From assembly GCF_009760925.1 (NCBI RefSeq), contig NZ_VRLV01000011.1, positions 330,009-394,008 of the forward strand: a DNA stretch of 64,000 nucleotides, in the 5' to 3' direction. Source of the DNA: Nonomuraea typhae (GTDB taxonomy: Bacteria; Actinomycetota; Actinomycetes; Streptosporangiales; Streptosporangiaceae). A model generated the notes under the pieces. The model had not been told where the DNA came from, ran no database searches, and saw only the letters and a program-made list of their open reading frames with translations. A program made the translations under genes and the position numbers. The stretch's first letter is position 1; each line of letters starts with the position of its first letter. Below, piece by piece: positions 1-7,185 of the stretch.

Positions 1-398
1 GCCACCATTGGCGCCAGCACATTGAGCACCGGAATGCCCATCAGCATGGTCGGCCCGGGATACAGCAGAGCACGTTTCAGCAGCCCACGAGTGGTGACGA
101 CGGTCCCGTCCGCGGGCACCACCCGAATCCGCATGATCGCCTGCCCGAAGGTCCGCCCACCCCGCGAATGCGACACGCAGTCATAGACCGTATAAGCCAG
201 ACCGGCCCCCAGCCAGGCGAAGACCCCGGGCAACCGGCCCTCGTCGAAGACGCCCAACAACCCGACAGATCGGAAGAACGACCACAGCGCTATGAACAGA
301 ATGTAATAGAACACGCCGAAGACCAGGGCCTCAATGAGGCGCGCCACCAGCCGCTCCCACCATTCAGCGGTCACGGTGCCTTGGACGGGCGTGGCCAT
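1..398 (-). CDS. RDD family membrane protein, C-terminus beyond window edge
   Basis: The minus-strand frame opens with an ATG at 398 and runs off the window start with no stop. The N-terminus reads MATPVQGTVTAEWWERLVAR, the usual entry into an RDD domain, followed by a hydrophobic segment and then the GQAIMRIRVV motif seen in this family. RDD proteins are small multi-pass membrane proteins, some linked to ion or osmotic transport; the substrate here is unknown. The next gene (513-1880) ends in the same domain, with a matching AEWWQRLVARIIDGVLFG stretch, so the two are probably tandem paralogues. Only about 132 residues are visible. Confidence 0.8.
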   Translation of the reverse strand, partial: MATPVQGTVTAEWWERLVARLIEALVFGVFYYILFIALWSFFRSVGLLGVFDEGRLPGVFAWLGAGLAYTVYDCVSHSRGGRTFGQAIMRIRVVPADGTVVTTRGLLKRALLYPGPTMLMGIPVLNVLAPMV

Positions 399-468
399 AG
401 CCTCAACCTCTCGACGGCGTTTAGATCGCCTGTCACACCATTTTGGTACGGCGGAGCCGCACATGAAA

Positions 469-494
469 CAGGGGCCACCAGGTGGTGACCCCTG
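469..494 (-). terminator. Probable hairpin terminator of the RDD/YGQ gene
   Basis: CAGGGG-CCACC and GGTGG-TGACCCCTG form a GC-rich stem with a small bulge, 19 bases past the stop codon at 513 in the minus direction. There is no long T tract, which is normal in actinobacteria. Confidence 0.45.
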
Positions 495-512
495 AATCTA
501 CGCCCGCCGCCG

Positions 513-1880
513 CTATTTGATCTTGACGACGACGGTCTTGGCGACCTTGTCGGCGAAGGTCTGCTGCAGCGGCTTATCCCAGAGCTGGGAGGCGCCGTTG
601 AGCGCGACGAAGATGTAACCGAGCCAGCCCAGGAACGGGATACCCGAGATGAGGTAACCGCCCCAGGTCACGAGACCGCGCATCAGCGCCGTGTTGGTGT
701 GCAGCCCACCGGGCGGCACGTTCGGGCTCCCGACCGGCACGATCTTGATGCCCATGACGAGCTTGCCGAGCGTCTGCCCGTTCATCTTGGTCATGATGAG
801 CTCGTAGGCGATGTAGATGGCGCCCGCCAGGATCCCGGAGATGAGCCCGACGAGGACCGGGCCGAAGAAGCCCGACGAGACACCGCTGCTGGATGCGTAG
901 GTCGCCAGGAAGATGCCGGCCATGATCAGGCCGATCACCCACCAGACGATGCCGAACAGCACACCGTCGATGATGCGGGCTACCAGGCGCTGCCACCACT
1001 CGGCCAGGGGCGCCGGCGCACCGGGCGGCTGCACGCCGACCGGCTGACCGTATGCCTGGCCGTAACCGGGCTGCTGCTGGCCGTACGCCTGGGGCTGGCC
1101 GTAACCCTGCTGCTGGCCGTACTGCGGCTGCTGGCCGTAGCCCTGCTGCTGGCCGTACTGCGGCTGCTGGCCGTAGCCCTGCTGCTGGCCGTACTGCGGC
1201 TGCTGGCCGTAGCCGGGCTGGGCGTACTGCTGCCCGGAGGACGGCTGGCCGTACTGCTGTCCGGACTGCGGCTGCTGACCGTAGCCGGGCTGCTGCTGCT
1301 GGCCGTAGTCGGGCTGGCCGTAGCCGGGCTGCTGCTGCTGACCGTACTGCGGCTGCTGGCCGTAGCTGGGCTGCTGGCCGTAGCCCGGCTGGGACTGCGG
1401 CTGCTGGCCGTAACCGGGCTGGGACTGAGACTGCTGACCATAGCCGGGCTGTGAAGGGGCCTGCTGGCCGTAGCCCGGCTGGGACTGCGGCTGCTGGCCG
1501 TAACCGGGCTGCTGCTGCTGTTGGCCGTAGTCGGGCTGCTGCTGGCCGTAGCCCGGCTGGGACTGCGGCTGCTGGCCGTAGCCGGGCTGCTGCTGACCGT
1601 AACCCTGCTGCTGGCCGTACTGCGGCTGCTGGCCGTAGCCCCCCTGTGAGCTGGGCTGCTGGCCGTATCCGGGCTGGGACGGAGCCTGCTGGCCGTACTG
1701 CGGCTGCTGCTGTCCATAGCCCTGCTGGCCGTAGGGGTCGCCGTCATGCCGGTAACCCACGACCGTCACATCCGGGTCGGCCTCGCCAGGGGCGCGACCT
1801 GCGGTGTTTTGTCCGTATTCGGGAGTCCCGGAATTGTCGCCGGGATCGTCCTGTGGATACGGCGGCTGTCCGGTGCTCAC
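513..1880 (-). CDS. RDD family membrane protein with long YGQ-rich low-complexity N-terminus
   Basis: The C-terminal ~150 residues are an RDD domain (WWQRLVARIIDGVLFG, then GQTLGKLVMGIKIVPVG) with three to four hydrophobic segments. The preceding ~240 residues are almost only Y, G, Q, P and S, with about 30 YGQ units in QPGYGQQ and QPQYGQQ contexts. Short Pro/Gln-rich tails are common on actinobacterial RDD proteins; this one is unusually long and regular. I chose the GTG at 1880 because AGGTGA lies five bases upstream; an ATG at 1913 is in frame but has no ribosome site. The tail is probably cytoplasmic and disordered. Its role is unknown; self-association is possible by analogy with other Q/Y/G-rich segments. 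Confidence 0.85.
   Translation of the reverse strand: MSTGQPPYPQDDPGDNSGTPEYGQNTAGRAPGEADPDVTVVGYRHDGDPYGQQGYGQQQPQYGQQAPSQPGYGQQPSSQGGYGQQPQYGQQQGYGQQQPGYGQQPQSQPGYGQQQPDYGQQQQQPGYGQQPQSQPGYGQQAPSQPGYGQQSQSQPGYGQQPQSQPGYGQQPSYGQQPQYGQQQQPGYGQPDYGQQQQPGYGQQPQSGQQYGQPSSGQQYAQPGYGQQPQYGQQQGYGQQPQYGQQQGYGQQPQYGQQQGYGQPQAYGQQQPGYGQAYGQPVGVQPPGAPAPLAEWWQRLVARIIDGVLFGIVWWVIGLIMAGIFLATYASSSGVSSGFFGPVLVGLISGILAGAIYIAYELIMTKMNGQTLGKLVMGIKIVPVGSPNVPPGGLHTNTALMRGLVTWGGYLISGIPFLGWLGYIFVALNGASQLWDKPLQQTFADKVAKTVVVKIK
1040..1731 (-). repeat. Degenerate repeat encoding YGQQ units
   Basis: On the plus strand the sequence is a dense array of CTGCTGGCCGTA-type units of about 15-30 bp, read on the minus strand as YGQQ, QPGYGQQ and QPQYGQQ. 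Three consecutive QPQYGQQQGYGQ blocks around 1110-1220 are nearly identical at DNA level, so the array probably grows and shrinks by slippage. Copy number is likely to vary between strains and is prone to assembly error. Confidence 0.85.
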
Positions 1881-1965
1881 CGTGTCACCTCGCTTCGAGT
1901 GTGCATGTGGCACATGTCAGGACACATGCCTTCGCTGCCCAACGTATCGACATAGGTATCTACAA

Positions 1966-2535
1966 TCACCTTTCCCCTTGGTGGAGGTCCGCGTCAAACG
2001 ACGCCAGGTGCAGCAGCATCCTGGTGTTGCCGAGGGTGTTGGGCTTGACGTGTTCAAGATCGAGAAACTCGGCCACGCCTTCGTCATAGGAGGCGAGCAA
2101 CTCGGCATAGACCTCGGGAGATACCGGCGTGCCCTGGATCGGGCGGAACCCGTGCGCGGAGAAGAAATCCACCTCGAAAGTCAGGCAGAACACCCGCCGC
2201 AACCCGAGTTCCCGGGCCGTTCCGATGAGGGCTGTAACGATTTGGCGGCCGATGCCCAGCCCGCGGGCTTCGGGGTCCACGGCCACGGTGCGGATCTCGG
2301 CGAGGTCCTCCCACAACACGTGAAGGGCGCCGCAGCCCACCACCCGCCCCCCGCGTTCGGCCACCCAGAACTCCTGGACGTCCTCATAAAGGGTGACAGT
2401 GGCCTTCTCCAGCAGGCGGGGGCCGGCTCCGGCATAGGTGTCGACCAGGCGCCTGATCGTCCGGACATCCGGCGTCCGAGCCCGTCTGACGACGACCTCC
2501 GTGTCGGGAACCGCCCGTTCGGCGACCTGCTCCAT
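1966..2535 (-). CDS. GNAT family N-acetyltransferase, ArgA-like
   Basis: A 189-residue GNAT protein. The acetyl-CoA binding motif A is clear: IRTVAVDPEARGLGIGRQIV around residues 95-115, giving the R-x-x-G-x-G/A loop. The C-terminal FFSAHGF motif (around residue 140) and the overall pattern match the short actinobacterial amino-acid N-acetyltransferases annotated as N-acetylglutamate synthases, which catalyse the first arginine step from acetyl-CoA and glutamate. No other arg gene is nearby, so substrate assignment rests on family resemblance. The ATG at 2535 opens the conserved frame. It is a single-gene unit between the RDD gene and a long intergenic leader. Confidence 0.75.
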   Translation of the reverse strand: MEQVAERAVPDTEVVVRRARTPDVRTIRRLVDTYAGAGPRLLEKATVTLYEDVQEFWVAERGGRVVGCGALHVLWEDLAEIRTVAVDPEARGLGIGRQIVTALIGTARELGLRRVFCLTFEVDFFSAHGFRPIQGTPVSPEVYAELLASYDEGVAEFLDLEHVKPNTLGNTRMLLHLASFDADLHQGER

Positions 2536-2873
2536 GGAACCTCAGGGTACAGAGCTAATTACGGCTCCCCCATATTTGCCCACGCATGTCCGCGACGATC
2601 TCTTCTAGTAGTCGTCCGTGCCGGGCTACCTGCGGGGCAATGCCAACGAGCAGCTGAATGGCCGGTGACGAGCGGTGATTCCCACGGTTACACCGAACCT
2701 CCCGTACGTCCCAAGCACTGGCAAAGTTCACATAAAGTCCCTCTGGTACGGCGGTGCACGTGATCACCCCGTGACACTTCGGTTGTGAAACCTCAACAGA
2801 TCTGGCAGTTCTGGTTGAGCACGAACCAGGAGTGCACTAGTGTCCAGCGTCGATGTCACGCGTGTCACGCACG
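2536..2873. other. Intergenic region without a convincing gene
   Basis: This divergent gap holds the promoter regions of the acetyltransferase (minus) and of the riboswitch-controlled hydrolase (plus). It is clearly less GC-rich than its neighbours. A 70-codon frame on minus (2555-2767) lacks codon bias, a ribosome site and any recognisable motif. Confidence 0.5.
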
Positions 2874-3012
2874 CGAGGGCACGCCTAATCCCCTTCCCTG
2901 GGGAGCCGGGGAACCGCCGGTAGCCGTAAGGCGCCTTCCGGGGTGAATCCGAGCTCTGCTCGGTAGGGCTGCTCCGGCCCGAACCCGTCAGCTAACCCGG
3001 TAGGCGGCCACG
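2874..3012 (+). promoter_or_regulatory. ydaO/yuaA-type (c-di-AMP) riboswitch
   Basis: The leader contains the hallmark ydaO blocks in order: CTAATCCCC, TGGGGAGCCGGGG, GGGGTGAATCC, TCGGTAGGGCTGCTC, CGAACCCGTCAGCTAACC and CGGTAGGCGG, followed directly by GAGAGGAG and the start of the NlpC/P60 gene. In actinobacteria this riboswitch class lies upstream of cell-wall hydrolases and resuscitation factors and senses cyclic di-AMP, usually switching expression off. The boundaries are estimated from the conserved blocks. Confidence 0.9.
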
Positions 3013-3026
3013 AGAGGAGCTGGTTG

Positions 3027-4070
3027 GTGAAGCGCACGCGTAACCGTGAGGGGAAGCCCGCGGGCAAGCATGCCCGCCCTCCCGAACCGGGCGACAGGAA
3101 GGGGCTCGCCGCCCTGGCCGCCGCCGTCGCCTTCGTGACGTTCACGGTGACACCTCTCGGCTCCGCCGCGGCGGACCCCAAGCCCTCGCTCAAGCAGCTC
3201 TCCGAGCAGGTCGAGAAGCTCCACACCGAGATCGAGACGCTCAGCGAGCAGTACAACGGCCAGCGCGTGAAGCTCAACGACGCGCAGAAGGCCGTCGCCG
3301 CCGCGAAGAAGACGCTGGCCGCCACCGAGGCCGACTTCGCCGAGAAGCGCTCCAAGGCCGCCCTGCTGGCCCAGAACGAGTACATGCTGGGCGGCTTCGG
3401 CCAGGCCCTGGCCTTCGCCTCCTCCGGTGACCCCGACCTCTTCCTCGACCGCGCCGCCACCACCTACGCCCTGGAGCAGCAGCAGAGCGAGCAGGTCAAC
3501 CAGGTCGCCGCGGCCCGGCAGCTCGCCGAGAAGGCGCAGGCCGAGGCGAACACCCGCATCGAAGAGGTCAGCAAGATAGTCGAGGGCCTCGAGACCAAGC
3601 GCGACAAGATCACCAAGCTGGTCACGAAGGTCGAGAGCGACCTGTTCAAGCGGGCCATCGGCGAAGCCGGCCGGCCCGGTGGCCGCGCGGTCCGGGTCAG
3701 CCTGCCGATCGCCGGCTCCGGCAAGGCCGCCGAGGCGGCCAGGTGGGCCCTGACCCAGCAGCTCAAGCCGTACGTCTGGGGCGCGGAAGGCCCCGGCTCC
3801 TACGACTGCTCCGGCCTGGTCATGGCCGCCTACCAGCGGGTGGGCATCTCGCTGCCGCACTACACCGGCGACCAGTGGACGGCCGGCACCCGCATCTCGC
3901 GCGAGGAGCTGCGCCCGGGTGACCTGGTCTTCTTCTACAACGACCTGCACCACGTCGGCATCTACGTCGGCGGCGGCATGATGGTGCACGCGCCGCAGAC
4001 CGGCGACGTGGTCCGCATCGCGTCCATCTCACGCCGTCCCTGGGCAGGCGCCGTCCGCATCGCGGGCTAG
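3027..4070 (+). CDS. Secreted NlpC/P60 peptidoglycan hydrolase under riboswitch control
   Basis: A positively charged N-terminus and a hydrophobic run (about residues 25-50, ending near GSAAADP) form a signal peptide. A long coiled coil follows (about 55-205), then a C-terminal NlpC/P60 domain with the catalytic Cys in YDCSGLV, a His in LHHVGIYVG and the HAPQTGDVV block. The family cleaves D-Glu-to-diamino-acid bonds in stem peptides; this coiled-coil type resembles RipA-like hydrolases that act in division or outgrowth. I chose the GTG at 3027 because GAGAGGAG sits seven bases upstream; a TTG three bases earlier is the alternative. A paralogue lies at 37666-38790 without the riboswitch. Confidence 0.9.
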   Translation: MKRTRNREGKPAGKHARPPEPGDRKGLAALAAAVAFVTFTVTPLGSAAADPKPSLKQLSEQVEKLHTEIETLSEQYNGQRVKLNDAQKAVAAAKKTLAATEADFAEKRSKAALLAQNEYMLGGFGQALAFASSGDPDLFLDRAATTYALEQQQSEQVNQVAAARQLAEKAQAEANTRIEEVSKIVEGLETKRDKITKLVTKVESDLFKRAIGEAGRPGGRAVRVSLPIAGSGKAAEAARWALTQQLKPYVWGAEGPGSYDCSGLVMAAYQRVGISLPHYTGDQWTAGTRISREELRPGDLVFFYNDLHHVGIYVGGGMMVHAPQTGDVVRIASISRRPWAGAVRIAG

Positions 4071-4092
4071 GCCCTCCCGGGTACGACCAAAA

Positions 4093-4126
4093 CCGACCCC
4101 GCCGGATCACAACCCGGCGGGGTCGG
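4093..4126 (+). terminator. Rho-independent-type terminator
   Basis: A perfect 13-bp stem (CCGACCCCGCCGG with CCGGCGGGGTCGG) and an 8-base loop, 22 bases past the NlpC/P60 stop. It lies between convergent genes and could serve both. Confidence 0.85.
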
Positions 4127-4136
4127 ACTCAGCCCA

Positions 4137-4349
4137 CTAGATCAGCTGGCGACGTGCCGCCCAGGCCACCGCCTCGATGGCGGTGGCCACGCCAATCCTG
4201 TCGCATATCCCGCGCAAACGGCGGCGTACCGTGCGTCCGCTGATCTCCAGCCGGCGCCCTACCCGATCGACCGTGACTCCCTTGGCCAGCTCGGCGAGCA
4301 AGGCTAAATCGGCGTGGCTCAGCTCAACGCCTTCGGTGAGCACATCCAT
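4137..4349 (-). CDS. Small LuxR-type HTH protein
   Basis: A stand-alone LuxR/GerE-like helix-turn-helix protein of 70 residues. The C-terminal part (LAKGVTVDRVGRRLEISGRTVRRRL) carries the GerE pattern of a helix, a turn and a recognition helix with the T-V-R-R triplet. There is no receiver or ligand-binding domain. The ATG at 4349 is preferred because GGGAGGG lies upstream; a longer frame from 4400 exists. It is transcribed away from the neighbouring P450, so it might regulate that gene, but this is only positional inference. Confidence 0.65.
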   Translation of the reverse strand: MDVLTEGVELSHADLALLAELAKGVTVDRVGRRLEISGRTVRRRLRGICDRIGVATAIEAVAWAARRQLI

Positions 4350-4535
4350 CGGGAGCCCTCCCCCCAACAGCAGAACTCGCAGACGTCTCGGACAGCGCAA
4401 CGCGCTCGTCCCGCAGACGGTAAACGCATCCAGGAAAGGTCGTCAAGCTCGACAATTTCCCGGCTTGACCAGCTCTATTGACATGATCAAATCTATGTGA
4501 ACTACTCGCCATATGTCGTCACACGTCGGGGCACG

Positions 4536-5723
4536 ATGAGCGATCAGACTGATCCTTACAAGAGCCCGCCCGGACCTGCGCCGACCCCCGTCGACGTGCT
4601 GGGATTCGACCCCTACGGTCCTGACTACCGGCGTGAGCCGTACGAAAAGTACCGTCAGCTCGCCGAGCGTGGCGATTTATTTCATACCCGGACCGGTTTG
4701 GTGGTAGCCACATCACACGCGGCCGTCTCGGCCCTCCTGCGCGACCCCCGATTCGGACACGGCTCCACCCCGCCCGCCAACCCGGGCCAGCCGCGCGGCT
4801 CGTTCCTCGTCATGGACCCGCCCGACCACACCCGGCTGCGCGGACTGGTCAGCAAGGCGTTCACGCCCCGGATGATCGAACGGCTCCGCCCCAGGATCGA
4901 GGCCATCGCACAGGACCTGATCGGCGCCATGGGCAGGGAGACCGACCTGATCGCCGCCTATGCCTACCCGCTCCCGGTCATGGTGATCACCGAGATGCTG
5001 GGCGTGCCGCCGGAGGATCACGAGCGCTTCCGCGGCTGGAGCGAGATCCTGGCCCGCGGCATCGACCCGCTGCTGCCCGCCGGGCAACTGGCGAGCACGG
5101 ATCGGGCCCGGACGGAGTTCCGCGCCTACTTCCGCGAGCTCGCCGCGGTACGGCGGCGCCGCCCCGGCGAGGACCTGCTGAGCGCGCTCGTGCGCCTGGA
5201 GGAGCTCACCGAGCCCGAGTTGCTGGCCACCTGCGTGCTGCTGCTGGTCGCCGGGCACGAGACGACCGTCAACCTCATCGGCAACGGCGTGCTCCAGCTG
5301 CTCCGGCACGACCTGCTGCACCTGGCCGCGGAGTCACCCGGGCAGGTCGTCGAGGAGGTGCTGCGCTACGACCCGCCCGTGCAGCTCACGCTCAGGGTCG
5401 CGCTCCAGGACGCCGAACTGGGCGACACGCCGATCCCCGCGGGTACGGCGGTGCTCGGGCTGCTCGGCGCGGCCAACCGCGACCCGGCCGTCTTCCCCGG
5501 CCCGGACCGCTTCGACCCCGGCCGGCCCAGCCCACGGCATCTGGCCTTCGGGCTCGGCATCCACTTCTGCCTGGGCGCCAACCTGGCGCGGATGGAGGGC
5601 GAGATCGCGTTGCGCGCACTGGCCGAGGCGGCTCCGGGTCTGAAGCTGGCCGACGCGGCGCCGCCGTACAAGGAGAATGTCGTGTTGCGCGGGCTGGCTG
5701 CCCTTCCTACCTGGCTGTCGTAG
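4536..5723 (+). CDS. Cytochrome P450
   Basis: A soluble class I bacterial P450 of about 395 residues, close to the family norm. It shows the I-helix oxygen-activation motif LLVAGHETTVNL, the K-helix ExxR in EEVLRYDPP and the haem-binding loop FGLGIHFCLG with the proximal cysteine at residue 345. P450s of this CYP105/107-like architecture hydroxylate small lipophilic or natural-product substrates using a ferredoxin and reductase encoded elsewhere; none is visible next door. ATG 4536 gives the normal N-terminus; a GTG at 4497 is in frame. The 3' end is part of a 35-bp tandem duplication that continues into the gap. Confidence 0.9.
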   Translation: MSDQTDPYKSPPGPAPTPVDVLGFDPYGPDYRREPYEKYRQLAERGDLFHTRTGLVVATSHAAVSALLRDPRFGHGSTPPANPGQPRGSFLVMDPPDHTRLRGLVSKAFTPRMIERLRPRIEAIAQDLIGAMGRETDLIAAYAYPLPVMVITEMLGVPPEDHERFRGWSEILARGIDPLLPAGQLASTDRARTEFRAYFRELAAVRRRRPGEDLLSALVRLEELTEPELLATCVLLLVAGHETTVNLIGNGVLQLLRHDLLHLAAESPGQVVEEVLRYDPPVQLTLRVALQDAELGDTPIPAGTAVLGLLGAANRDPAVFPGPDRFDPGRPSPRHLAFGLGIHFCLGANLARMEGEIALRALAEAAPGLKLADAAPPYKENVVLRGLAALPTWLS

Positions 5724-5797
5724 CCGGGACGGCTGCCCTTCCTACCTGGCTGTCGTAGCCGGGCCGGCGGCGCTTCAGAGCTGGCTGTCGTAGCGGG
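5696..5797. repeat. Three 35-bp tandem copies between convergent genes
   Basis: The segment beginning GGCTGCCCTTCCTACC (33 bases) at 5696 recurs exactly at 5731, and a diverged third copy starts at 5766. Copy 1 includes the last codons and stop of the P450; copy 3 contains the last codons and stop of the HxlR gene on the other strand. The CTGGCTGTCGTAG core is kept in all three. Confidence 0.85.
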
Positions 5798-6173
5798 ATC
5801 TGGCGGCTTCCACGTCCTCGATGTGCACCTCGGCCCATTCCTTGATCGCGGTCATGAGCGGCAGGAGGGTCTGGCCGAGCGGGGTGAGTTCATAGTCCAC
5901 GCGAACCGGGACCGACACGGTGACCGTGCGGGCGACCAGGCCGTCGCGTTCCAGGCCGCGCAGGGTCTGGGTGAGCATCTTCTGGCTGACCCCGGCGATC
6001 GTCCTGGCCAGCTCGCTGTAGCGCTGGGAGCCGCCGGCCAGGGCGGTGAGGATGAGGCTCACCCATTTGTCGGTGAGCGTGGTGAGAAGCCGGCGGGAGG
6101 GGCATTTGGCCAGGTAGGCGTCGTAGGCCAGGCGGGCTGCCGCGCGCTTTTCCGCGGCCGTCTCGGTGGGCAC
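5775..6173 (-). CDS. HxlR family transcriptional regulator
   Basis: A 132-residue winged-helix protein of the HxlR family. The conserved N-terminal Cys occurs in KCPSRRLLTTLTDKW, followed by the DNA-binding segment RYSELARTIAGVSQKMLTQTLRGLERDGLV and the YELTPLG wing. HxlR proteins respond to electrophiles, aldehydes or quinones, often through the Cys, and typically control a divergent oxidoreductase. Exactly that arrangement is present: a quinone-oxidoreductase-like gene starts 78 bases away in the opposite direction. The GTG at 6173 has GGAGGAT just upstream. The same frame is open much further 5' but only because of high GC. Confidence 0.9.
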   Translation of the reverse strand: MPTETAAEKRAAARLAYDAYLAKCPSRRLLTTLTDKWVSLILTALAGGSQRYSELARTIAGVSQKMLTQTLRGLERDGLVARTVTVSVPVRVDYELTPLGQTLLPLMTAIKEWAEVHIEDVEAARSRYDSQL

Positions 6174-6251
6174 GGCGGATCCTCCAGGTGGGTTACGCAC
6201 CTTCAGGTGCCTTCTTACCAGGAGAGAGTATGCCTTTCTACGGTGTGGCGC

Positions 6252-7184
6252 ATGACAACGATGCGTGCGCTCATCGGGCGCGAGGGCAAGGTGGAGATCG
6301 TCGAGGTCGCGGTGCCGGAGGCCGGGGCCGGGCAGGTGCGGGTGAAGGTGGCCGCGGCGGCCGTGCAGCCCGTGGACCTGTTCAGCGCCTCGGGGACGCT
6401 GCCGGACTTCAAGGTGGCCGATCCGCAGGAGGCGTACGGGCTCGGGTGGGACGTGGCGGGGGTGATCGACCAGGTGGGGCCCGGAGTGACCGGGTTCGCC
6501 GCCGGGCAGCCGGTGTTCGGGCTCGCGGACCGGCTGATGCTGCCGCACAAGGTGCACGCCGAGTACGTGATATTGGACGCCGGCGAGGTGGCCGCCGCGC
6601 CGGAAGGGATCTCGCCGGTGGAGGCCGCCACGCTCCCGCTCAACACGCTCACCGCCATCCAGGCGCTCGACCTGGCCGGGCTGGCGGCCGGGCAGAGCCT
6701 CCTGGTGACCGGGGCCGCCGGAGCGCTGGGCGGGTACCTCGTCGAGATCGCGGCCGCCCGCGGGCTGCGGGTCGTGGGGCTGGCGGGGGCCGGGGACGAA
6801 GGGGCGGTGCGCGGGTTCGGGGCCGAGTGGTTCGTGCCGCGCGGGGCGGATCTGGCGGCCGCGGTGCGGGCGGCGGTGCCCGGCGGGGTGGACGGCGTCG
6901 TGGACGCGGCGATCGTGGGGCTGGCCGCGCTGGACTCGGTGCGGGGCGGCGGCGCGTTCGTGGCGGTGGCGGCGGGCGCCGCGCCGGTCCCGCTGCGCGG
7001 CATCCGGGTCACGACCGTGTACGTACGCTCCGACGCCGGCCAGCTCGCCCAGGTGGCCCGCTGGGCCGCGGCGGGACGGCTGGCGCTCCGGGTGGCCGGC
7101 ACCTACCCGCTGGAGCAGGCGGCCGACGCCTACGCCCGGCTGGGCGCCGGTGGGTTGCGTGGCCGCCTGGTGCTCACCCCGTGA
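6252..7184 (+). CDS. NADP-dependent quinone-oxidoreductase-like MDR protein
   Basis: A zinc-free medium-chain dehydrogenase/reductase of about 310 residues. An N-terminal GroES-like domain (EVAVPEAGAGQVRVKV, then AYGLGWDVAGVI) precedes the Rossmann fold with the nucleotide loop VTGAAGALGGYLVEIA. Structural or catalytic zinc cysteines are absent, as in quinone reductases (QorA type). Such enzymes reduce quinones or enones with NADPH. It shares a divergent promoter with the HxlR regulator and is its likely target. Start choice is uncertain: ATG 6252, GTG 6243 and ATG 6261 are all in frame and none has a strong ribosome site. Confidence 0.85.
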   Translation: MTTMRALIGREGKVEIVEVAVPEAGAGQVRVKVAAAAVQPVDLFSASGTLPDFKVADPQEAYGLGWDVAGVIDQVGPGVTGFAAGQPVFGLADRLMLPHKVHAEYVILDAGEVAAAPEGISPVEAATLPLNTLTAIQALDLAGLAAGQSLLVTGAAGALGGYLVEIAAARGLRVVGLAGAGDEGAVRGFGAEWFVPRGADLAAAVRAAVPGGVDGVVDAAIVGLAALDSVRGGGAFVAVAAGAAPVPLRGIRVTTVYVRSDAGQLAQVARWAAAGRLALRVAGTYPLEQAADAYARLGAGGLRGRLVLTP

Positions 7185-7185
7185 C

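Noticed and set aside
1052..2089. Plus-strand 345-codon frame across the YGQ repeat
   Set aside because: It is the antisense of the repeat, giving Arg/Ala-only sequence; the minus frame has a ribosome site and an RDD domain.
2555..2767. 70-codon minus frame
   Set aside because: No ribosome site or codon bias, and it occupies the promoter region.
4460..4500. Promoter with TTGACC/TTGACA boxes before the P450
   Set aside because: Two TTGAC-like boxes exist but no well-spaced -10 box; too weak to list.
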